NCBI RefSeq assembly: GCF_030272615.1
Contig: NC_081414.1
Span: 825,001-889,000 of the forward strand
DNA from: Cryptomeria japonica
Taxonomy: Eukaryota > Streptophyta > Pinopsida > Cupressales > Cupressaceae
Reading direction: 5' to 3'
DNA length: 64,000 nucleotides
Within the stretch, counting starts at the first letter, position 1, and the number at the start of each line of letters is the position of its first letter. The position numbers and the translations under genes are program-made. A model generated the notes under the pieces. It did no database searches. It was not told the origin of the DNA and worked only from the letters and a program-made list of their open reading frames with translations. This document shows, piece by piece, positions 55,058-64,000 of this stretch.

Positions 55058-56650
55058 GATAACTTAATGATGAACGAATAGTACCAAACTGGTACTGAAA
55101 GGGGGGGTGAATCAGTACAGGCAAAAAACCAACCTTAAACTAGTTTGTCAACTAACACTTATGCACTGACAGGCAAACAACAGCACCGGTCCTTCAACAG
55201 AGTTCAACTGGGAAAACCCAATGTAACTAAGACGGGAAAGACCGATTGACACTTATCTTCTCATATAATCTAACTCTTCATTCCCATTTCACTCTAATGC
55301 ATGAACAGGCAATCTACCATCAAAGATGTACATATTACAGCAAGATCAACATGCATCACCACTTAATCAGAAAACAATCATAACATCACACATGACACAC
55401 ATATTTTTCACGTGGAAACCCAACTGGGAAAAACCACGGTGGGGATGAATACCCACAAGCTTCTTTTTGATCTCTTTGGAAGTCCACTCTGTTAGGAGCC
55501 TTGTTTGGTTAAAGACAGATACAATAGGTTCTGTTAGGAACCGGTCCTGTTAGGGATCACCCGGTTAAGGGATGGCTACAATACCTGGTTAAGGGTTAAA
55601 CCCTGTTAAGGGTACCTTGTTAGAGGATTTCAAGAACTCAATAGCTAAAGGATATCAATGACTCAGTAGCTTCAAGTTACCCTGTTAGAGGATTTTCAAC
55701 AAGCCGGTTAAGGCTACCCTGTTAGGGGATTTCAAGAACTCAATAGCTAAAGGATATCAATGACTCAGTAGCTTCAAGTTACCCTGTTAGAGGATTTTCA
55801 ACAAGCCGGTTAAGGCTACCCTGTTAGGGGATTTCACAACTGTTGAAGTAGTTAAAGATCAACAGGTATATCAATGACTTGATAAAAACACTCAATGCCA
55901 ATGCAGATCTGCTTAAGCTCCTCTTCACCTTCTGCACTTATATTCTGCAGATATGACTTCTCTCCTCTGGTCTGGCAAGAATCATGTATCTCTTCTCTTA
56001 GATACACACACACAACTTTTGCCAACAAAAATTGAAAGAATCACAACATTGACCTTATAGGACAACAGACAAGTCGGTAGCATAAACCCTAAACCCTAGA
56101 CCTGTTAGGTTAAGGAATTCAAACGGTTCAATCCTGACCGTTGATCATACTGTATTGAATGCAACAGTCTTGATCCAATCTCAAGACATTCTCCATCGTT
56201 TGTTTTCCACTGATTTCATGGCGGCTGATAACCCATCACACGTTATCACCATTTACAGACTTTGCACATTCTCGAGGTAGATAGGAACACTCTTCTTTAT
56301 GCAAGATCCTTCACGCGCACAAGGCTTACATGGCAACACTATCTGTTCTTCGTTATCATGCTAACTTCATCACATAAAGATCACCGATTGAGTCACACAG
56401 GCTTAAGATACTCTAACCGGAAATCTTGAAGTGGAAACTACCTACCAACTGGTAGTCATACAATGCTTCCATGTGTCGGTTCCCATGACTACATGTTGGT
56501 TCACCTTGACATGCCGGTTCACCTTGAACAAATATTTTGGCATATATATCGGTTCTCACATATGTCGGTTCTCTCTTCATATCACATATTGACATCAATG
56601 ACAACATACAATATCATTATCTCCTCATACCGGTTCACATAATGCCAACA
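55058..56650 (-). repeat. 5' LTR of F (1593 bp)
   Basis: Homologous to 49292-50760. It contains a 102-bp unit twice (55625-55726 and 55727-55828) that is single in the 3' LTR. Confidence 0.93.
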
Positions 56651-57069
56651 CCTTCTTAATCTTTGCTGTGGCTACTAACAGATCTACATTCATCACCTGC
56701 AGATACACGAGTTTCATTTCTCATCCTATCTTCACAAAATGGTTATGTAGTGGTAGGCTCATTTCCATAAAGCTTCTTCAATCTGTCCCACAAACTCTTT
56801 GTTGATTTGCATCCATCCACCTATGAGGAAACATCATCTGATAACCCACAGAGTATAGCCTTTATTGCTATATAATTACATCGGTTTCTTCTTTTTGCAT
56901 CTGAATTAGTGGGAGAATTGACTTTGCTAGGGCAGCCATTAACAACCAACATCCACACATCAAACCCTAAGGAGGATAGATAGACTTCAATCCTACAAAT
57001 CCAAATAGAATAATTTGAACCATAAAAAATAGGAGTAGGGATTGACACTAAATAAACCATTATGTTCAT
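56651..57069 (-). pseudogene. Gag of D, N-terminal part
   Basis: ATG at 57069 or 57060. It reads FYGSNYSIWICRIEVYLSSL, then LCGLSDDVSS, a stop, then a KSLWDRLKKLYG motif typical of copia Gag. It is cut at 56651 by element F and continues at 49291. The PBS of D lies just upstream. Confidence 0.65.
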
Positions 57070-57117
57070 ATACCAGAAACTACCCAAGCTAGGGAAACCT
57101 TATCAATAGGGAACCTA

Positions 57118-57130
57118 GGCTTTGATACCA
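57118..57130 (-). promoter_or_regulatory. Primer binding site of D
   Basis: tggtatcaaagcc on the minus strand, two bases after the LTR end at 57133; Met-tRNA type with one change from F. Confidence 0.85.
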
Positions 57131-57132
57131 AT

Positions 57133-57201
57133 TGTTGAACACTAGATGCCAATGAGAGGGGGGGTGAATCAATGATTTCCAAACTTAACCCTTTTGTATC
57201 C
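57133..57201 (-). repeat. 5' LTR of D, first piece
   Basis: Aligns with 38831-38899 and stops at tatcc, where insertion E begins. Confidence 0.9.
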
Positions 57202-60200
57202 TGTTGGGACTAATTAAAACTGAGTCAAAGTTTGTAGGCCTATTTCAAATTTTTTCTTTGCATCTCTAAATAAGTCAGTTTGAATGGCCTAGTTAGCAAG
57301 GGGGTAAAATGGAGCCAGTTGATTTTCAGAGGGTAAGGCTCGGGATTCATGTCCCACACCTTTCATTTGGCCTATTCAATAATGTGAAACTTTCAAAATT
57401 CAATTTGGATATGTTTATGAGGTACCCATTTTGAGGGGTGAGCTGGAAGTGCATTTTAGGCACAAATGCATATTTTATTGAGTAGCCTACTTTGAGCGAT
57501 TACATCTTTTTCCCTATTGATCTTCATGGAGAAATTCAAAATGGATTCAATTGTATGAATTAATGTGAGTCAGGCTCCAAAATTTTAGGTCTTGACGAAT
57601 CCATTTGCTCAGTTTTCAAAGCCAAATCCGTTCGCAGTTTGTGTGTTTTGGCTAGTCCCTGTTTTGACAGCTAGTCGGAGCCTTGTTTCGCACGAGTGTA
57701 AAAGTTGCTTCAGTAAGCGTCATGTCAGAATGTTTGTTCCAAGCTAATGTTGGTATAAATTATGAGATACGTTTCAAATTTCAAGCCTCTACCAATCCGT
57801 TTGATCGGTTTTCAAAAGATCTCATTTTGCCATCAAATGTAGTTATCCGTACGTTCAGTGCTATATCAGTTCAAGTAGCTGTTTTTGTGAGTGTACCATT
57901 TGCATCCTGTCAGTTTGGTGATCGAACCAAGATTTCTAAGTTTTAATATGTACTTCAAGGTACCTATGTTTCAAATTTGAGGGCCTACGGAGGTCGTTTG
58001 ATATTTTTGAGAAAGGCGTCATGTGTTGCCAGGACATTGACTTCAGCAAGTCCGCAGTGTCGACAAAGCCAGTTGGCCATTTTCGCCGATTAATATCTCT
58101 TCGCTCGGGACTCGTCTTGAGAAACTGTTTGGTAGAAGTCATCCTTGTATATCAGAGTATATGCCTGTCAGATGGCGAGCTCCAAAAAGGTGTTTTGACA
58201 GGTTTGAAAAATACATCTTCGCGATTAAATGCGAAAATGTGGCGTAATTGCCTGAAGGTTGTAAAATGCGGATTAATGATCCGAAAATGATGCCGATCAT
58301 TTCCAGAGATATGTTTGAGGTCCATGAAGCATTCCAGAGGTCAGTTGCATGAAAACGAAATTTTTTTTAGTCGAGCCCACTTTGGGGCCCGACCCGGCTC
58401 GCGCCCGTGCATAAATTCTATGGTAAAATGCCATTACTACCAGCTCTGTCTACATTTTGATCCTTTATGTCTTGTCACCATGATGAATTAAGCAAGGTGT
58501 CATTCCAATATACGCCTTACATGGTTATCGAAAAGGGTGTTTTTTAAGGGATTCAAAATAAATGCAAGATAGCAGCTTGTCAGGCAAATTTGATGTGAAG
58601 TCAAATAAGGACTAGCAAAAAGAAAGGACAAGTTTGTCCCTATGAGGTGCGATTTTTCGCCCTCATACTTCAAACATTCAAATAAATTACAAAGATTCAA
58701 ATTGCACCCTTTGATGTTTGTCTATAAGTTGGCTGGGAGGGAGAGATGTCAAGAGTCATCATTTGAAAGGACACAAATTGATTCACCAACATATACAAGA
58801 GACCCAAGGAAATCAATTCAACCATTTAGATTTCAAAATTGATTGTGATCCAAGGTAGAGCGAATTAATACAACAGACCAGTGACTTTCAAGAAGACTTT
58901 TAATTTTAAATCACAGAAAAGGGGAGAAGGAGAAGGAGCTGATAACAGATCAAAGCCCTCATCGCTTTCAAATAAGGATCTTCAAGACATCCCTTTAGGT
59001 TTTAGCAATCAAATTTAAGAACAAAATTGCATAATTCAATCAATCATTCTTGGAATTTTGATGTGACAGACAATTTCCAGTTGTGTTTTTCTGGTGAATT
59101 AGTATTTTTGAGTTGAATCATAATCATTACTCTTATTGGAACTGATTTCATTGAGGATAACATATATCAAAGACAAGCTTTGAGAATAGAAAGTAAACGC
59201 TATTGGTAGGGTTATGCAATGGTTTGTTTTATTTCTTGGCTCCACAAAACCCCCCCTTCTCCCTCCAGGCTCACGTGGTGTTTAGAGTCATAGCAGATGT
59301 TAATAAACTACATCAGATCTCCTTCTCCTCACGTGCCCTCCCATCTGCTGCAAGCAAGTGCATGGAGGATGGTGAAGGAGTTGCGTAGAAATCCTTGAAG
59401 AAAATGCATGGAGAATGGAGGGGTTGCAGTAAAAAGGAAGCCAATGGGTGTTTCCCCAAATTCAATGATGGCCAGCATCCTCCCTGCGTGGTGTATGAAT
59501 TAGCACTATTCAAATTTCAAAGGAGAAATCCAGCAATTAAAACTCTCCCACGTGGTAACTGGTGAAAGGGGGAATGTTGAAATGGTAAAATGAAGATGTA
59601 GCAGGTGTATGCCCAAGCTCCACCACTCTCCCAATCCTCCCTCTATGTGGCTGGTGCAATATGTTTTACTCCTATGTTGGATACACAGGAAATTCAAGCA
59701 AATGCAAATTAAAACCCACATTCCTCATGTGCCTTCCCCCAACGTTCCTCCCAGCAGTTTACATGATATGCAAAGAGGCTACAGAGACATTTTAATGCCA
59801 ACGTAGAGTCTGGGAAGCAAAAAATAAAACTCCAGCAAGTAAATTACAGTAGGTTGCATGGTATGCTGGAAGGTATGCAGAGGATGTCAACGTGGTATGG
59901 TGGAGGAGTCCAGTATAGCTCGTTTTCCTCCCTCACGAGGTGATGGAAGGGGATATTCAGCATTCTAAACACCTATAGATTACTCAAATTCACCATTCAA
60001 ACCCTCTCATGTGCTCTTCCCTCTCCCACATGGAAACCAGTGATGAGTGAGCTGATGGTAAGAAGGTGTTGAGGGCATTAAAGAAAGTTTATGCAAATAA
60101 TATTTGGCAATGTAAGATGCCACATACTTCCCCTAGGCGTGGATGGCCATAAAGGTAGCATTGAAGCTTTCTGGCAAGTGCAAACCATTATTTCCTCTCC

Positions 60201-62659
60201 TCTGCATTGAACAGATGGCGTTGGCATTGGAATAGGCATCTTGAAATTTTGATCAGTGCAATAGAAGGTTTGATGTCTCCTTATTCTCCCTTTGGTATGA
60301 CGTGGTTGAGAGGGCCGTTGAATTCCAAGCAGATTAAAAAAAATCACCATGAAAGCACTCAGAGAAAGCTTAAAATTGAAGCTCCAAGAAAAACCACAAT
60401 ATCCCACATGCACTGGGAAGTGGTATTTTTAAATGTTTATAAGGAATAGCCTACAGTAGTAATATGTCTAAGCCATAAAGGCTTTTGACAGATGGTGCCT
60501 ATGGGCGCCCAAGGTGGGCCCATGCACGGGTGCGGATCTCGAGGCGATGAAGGAGGTGACTGAGCGGCGACCAGGTGGACCCCATGTAGGCACGCTTCCC
60601 AAGGTAGATAGGAGGAATTTTGCAAAGAAAGGTCGGCTTAACCGGTGAGCATGTTCGAGAGGATTCGACGAAGCGCGTGATTTCATAGGCCAAAGTTGCT
60701 CGCCAGTTAAGCCCTGCGAAATGGCGAAAATGCAGTAGGTTAACCAGTGAGCATGTTAGATGGAGATCAACGGCCCGCGCGGTTTTACAGATTGAAGATG
60801 CACGAACATTAAACCATGTGAAATTGCGAAAGCCAGGTGGCGCACAAGTGGCAGGTCTAGTCAGCGGTCCAGCAGGCGGGTCTCGGTGAGGTGGTGATGA
60901 CGTGGTGCAGAGGTGGCGATGATGTGGATGACAAGCAAGAAAACACGTGGCGGAGTGAGGAGGTGTCATCCCGGGTGGCGCCCAGTGGGACCCACGTAGG
61001 CATGCTTCCCAAGGCAGATAGGTAGAATTTTGTAGAGAAAGGCCGGCTTAACCAGTGAGCACGTTCGAGAGGATCCGACGAAGCGTGTGATTTCGTAGGC
61101 CAAAGTTGCTCGCCAGTTAAGCCCTATGAAATGGTGAAACAAAAATGGCGAAAATGCAGCAGGTTAACTAGTGAGCATGTTAGATGGAGATCGACGGCCC
61201 ACGCGGTTTCGCAGATTGAAGATGCACGAATGTTAAACCCTGTGAAATTGCGAAAGCCAGGTGCCGCACAAGTGGCAGGTCCAGTCAGCGGTCCAGCAGG
61301 CGGGTCCTGGTGAGGTGGCGATGATGTGGCATAGAGGTGGCGATGATGTGGATGACAAGCAAGTAAACACATGGCGGAGTGACGAGGTGTCATCCTAGGT
61401 GGCACCCAGTGGACCCCATCGACCAATTAGAGGTCACCACGTGGCAGGGCGTCAAGCCAAAAAGGGAGCAAAAAGTAAAATTAAAATCAGTTAATGATAT
61501 ATTTTCAACTATGTCGAAAATTCAAAAATTTAAATGACTGAGCACAAATGGGGAATTAATTCACCCAGGGCTCAATTTTTGGCCAAAGTATGAAGTGCTA
61601 TATATTTTTGGAAAGCTCTCGAAATGAGGAATCTGATTATGAAGTTAATTTTGGCAAAGATCAGATATTTTGGAAGAAGTTTGGTCGAGATTGAAATTCA
61701 GTTAGAGAGGAGACACTTGGCAATTTAGTTGCAGATTTGATTTGGTTCCCTCTCCTTCTTATTCCCGATTCTTCTCAGTTGTAAGGGTTCCAGAAATTTG
61801 GAAAATGCTCCAGATTTGATGGCTTCCACTTTCTGAATGTCATGACCCAAATTTGTAAATGCTTTTGGTTTGTTTCAGGGTACAGAGGATTGCAGTGCAT
61901 TGTTGTAAATGTGATTTTAGTTGCAGGTCTTGCTTGTGTCAGGCATGAGTAAATTCCTCACAGTATTGTCTCTAGGTATGCATTTCATTATCATAAATTG
62001 AATCCTCAAGGAGGATGAAGATTTGTCAATTTTAAGGAAATTGTGTGACTGTTTATAGGTATCCTTCAAGGAAGGTTTTAAATTCTATAGTTAGTCATAA
62101 ATAATGAAATGTATTTCAAGATATGATAAATTTGTGAATGAATCAAATAGTGCATAAATATAAGGTATTGGTGCAAGAATATCTTGTTTAAGGAAAACAA
62201 ACTTGCATCTATGATTGATATTTGTAGTTATGTCTATGACTCTGTTGCTCAATGAACAAGGCACTGGTCTTACAAGTTTGGGGATGTTTTCAGATATACA
62301 TTTTAAAAGATAAATCTAATTTCCCTTCATGTTTAGGGGTGTTTGTGTTCCATTCTTTCCAAGCTCTGTTTCATCCTATTGTTTGTACAGATCTAGCCAA
62401 TCTGTAATGTTTCCTAACATGTTGAGCTTGTGAAATGATCTATCTACTTAGTGTTGATGCAGTTATGTGTCTGTAATTGTTGTATTTAGTGCATCAAAAG
62501 GGTGTCCCCTGCTAGGTCTAGCAGAACCTAAAGTGCGGGAGGATCAATTAGGGTCCTATGTTATGTTGTCCAAGCCCTAATGTGTTTTGTAGACTGAAAT
62601 TGGCCATTTCATAGAAAGATTTGCAGGTGTTCTTGGGTTATCACTTTTGGTGAGCAACA
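57202..62659. mobile_element. Insertion E (5.46 kb) inside D's 5' LTR
   Basis: Starts tgttgggacta, ends gtgagcaaca, and is flanked by tatcc on both sides (57197-57201 and 62660-62664). The D LTR resumes exactly after it. No RT, Gag or transposase motif was found; the small open frames are unsupported. It could be a very long solo LTR or a non-autonomous element. Confidence 0.82.
60571..61405. repeat. Two tandem units of about 415 bp in E
   Basis: The unit starting gtggaccccatgtagg recurs at about 60985 (gtgggacccacgtagg) and ends before a third partial at 61405. It contains ggcttaacc.gtgagca, gaagcg.gtgatttc and cacgcggttt boxes related, inverted, to the repeats at 33528-34450. Confidence 0.85.
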
Positions 62660-63596
62660 TATCCTATGTGTCTATACTGATTAACTGATCTAACATAAAG
62701 AAGACATATCGGTTAGATGGAAGGATAACACAAATGCAACCACACATAAAAGGGACATCTCATAACACCATATGTATGAGGAAAACCCAAGATGGGAAAA
62801 ACCTCGGTGAGAAATGCTTTTGGGGACTACCACTCCAATCCAACCTCACAATGAAAACCTCAGTTACAACATTTAGGGCACCAACCCAAGGAGCACCAAC
62901 CCCTGCACTATGATTTATATTTGTAGTTATGTCTATGACTCTGTTGCTCAATGAACAAGGCACTAGTCTTACAAGTTTGGGGATGTTTTCAGATATACAT
63001 TTTAAAAGATAAATCTAATTTCCCTTCATGTTTAGGGGTGTTTGTGTTCCATTCTTTCCAAGCTCTATTTCATCCTATTGTTTGTATAGATCTAGCCAAT
63101 CTATAATGTTTCCTAACATGTTGAGCTTGTGAAATGATCTATCTGCTTTAGTGTTGATGCAGTTATGTGTCTGTAATTGTTGTATTTAGTGCATCAAAAG
63201 GGTGTCCCCTGCTAGGTCTAGCAGAACCTGAAGTGCAGGAGGATCAATTAGGGTCCTATGTTATGTTGTCCAAGCCCTAATGTGTTTTGTAGACTGAAAT
63301 TGGCCATTTCATAGAAAGATTTGCAAGTGTTCTTGGGTTATCACTTTTGGTGAACAACATATCCTAGATTAACTGATCTAACATAAAGAAGACATATCGG
63401 TTAGATGGAAGGATAACACAAATGCAACCACACATAAAAGGGACATCTCATAACACCATATGTATGAGGAAAACCCAAGATGGGAAAAACCTCGATGAGA
63501 AATGCTTTTGGGGACTACCACTCCAATCCAACCTCAGAATGATCACCTCGGTTACAACATTTAGGGCACCAACCCAAGGAGCACCAACCCCTGCAC
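62210..63596. repeat. Tandem duplication of about 699 bp across the E/D junction
   Basis: Copy 1 is about 62210-62908; copy 2 is 62909-63596. Both contain the end of E and the resumed D LTR. Copy 2 lacks about 13 bases at the junction (catatcctagattaactg). The duplication therefore happened after E inserted. Confidence 0.88.
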
Positions 63597-64000
63597 CAAG
63601 CTCTAACTCAGTGATCTACAATGAACATAATGAATTACAAAAGTAATATCCTTTTTACAAAAGAACTTTGTAACTCTTATGCAAGTCTCTTCACTGGTTC
63701 TCCTCTATCTAATTCATTGTTGGTTCTCTACTCACCCTCTCACTACTGAAATCTTATCTCTTGCTGAAACCTTACTAGTGCAGCCTCTTCTTCTTCTATG
63801 TTGGTTCTGCTCTCTGCCGTTTCTCCTTCCTCTTTGTCACATTGCTGCTAGAACTCTTCTTTACTCAGTCAGTTGTCTACTATCTGATTACTATTGGTTC
63901 TCTGCTTGTTCTCACTATTATCTTCTCTTTGCAATCTTCTATGGCTCTTATCTGCCATTTAAATCACCACTGATGCACTCCTATGTTAGACTTAATGGAA
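62660..64000 (-). repeat. 5' LTR of D, second piece (runs off the window)
   Basis: Aligns with 38895-39610 apart from the duplicated segment. It is non-coding, with CCGGT-rich and TCTCTTC-rich words. Confidence 0.82.

Larger units (their letters stand above)
49292..56650 (-). mobile_element. Element F: full-length Ty1/copia retrotransposon
   Basis: Minus-strand element with LTRs 55058-56650 (5') and 49292-50760 (3'), iMet PBS, PPT, TSD ccttc, and the copia order Gag, protease, integrase, RT, RNase H. The LTRs differ at scattered sites and by one extra 102-bp repeat in the 5' LTR, so it is older than B. The protease and integrase active sites are altered and the reading frame is broken; the copy is inactive. 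Confidence 0.95.
38831..64000 (-). mobile_element. Element D: copia-like element with gag only, interrupted by E, F and G
   Basis: On the minus strand: 5' LTR (57133 to beyond 64000, interrupted by E), PBS (57118-57130), gag (57069-56651 continuing at 49291-48042 after insertion of F), 1.7 kb without pol, PPT (46315-46326) and 3' LTR (46314-38831, interrupted by G). The two LTR ends at 38831 and 57133 share tgttgaacactagat and the following 60 bases. D inserted into the Gag/protease region of element C; the flank at 38826-38830 is gagta. No protease, integrase or RT motif is seen between gag and PPT. Confidence 0.7.

Noticed and set aside
59200-60450. Short open frames in insertion E
   Set aside because: All are short, overlapping on both strands, and without recognisable domains.

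Overview
This is repeat-filled nuclear DNA of a land plant with a large genome. The evidence is nested LTR retrotransposons of plant Ty3/gypsy (Tat-like, dual RNase H) and Ty1/copia type, plant mobile domain (PMD) coding sequence, and no host gene, rRNA or tRNA. A gymnosperm is plausible from the long leaders and dense nesting, but the sequence alone does not fix the species.

Layout. (1) Positions 1-27918 are element A, a minus-strand Ty3-like element whose last LTR runs off the left edge. It lacks gag-pol; a novel Pro/Gln/Ser-rich ORF of about 929 codons sits in that place. (2) Element B (6300-22490, plus strand, 784-bp LTRs, TSD agggg) is inserted inside that ORF. It encodes Gag, protease, G-patch, RT, two RNase H domains and integrase. 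A and B share LTR-terminal and PPT sequences, a conserved leader, a post-ORF block, and a PMD gene antisense to the element with one predicted intron. (3) 27919-36097 holds two degenerate copies, in opposite orientation, of an unrecognised large ORF family. (4) 36098-38830 is a Ty3/gypsy LTR, PBS and gag, cut off by element D. (5) From 38831 to the right edge is element D, a minus-strand copia-like element with gag but no visible pol. It carries three insertions: G (39890-45116), a full-length Ty1/copia element F (49292-56650, TSD ccttc) and E (57202-62659, TSD tatcc).

How the parts relate. B is the youngest visible insertion: its LTRs look identical by eye, and removing B plus one TSD copy restores A's reading frame exactly. 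Despite this, B's gag, pol and antisense PMD frames contain nonsense codons, so B and probably A appear to have been copied when already defective. The most unusual material is the spliced antisense PMD gene kept in both A and B, the element-specific short-repeat arrays found both in the leader and in the antisense gene's intron, and A's unrecognised ORF in place of gag-pol. All identities come from reading motifs by eye; no database search was possible.
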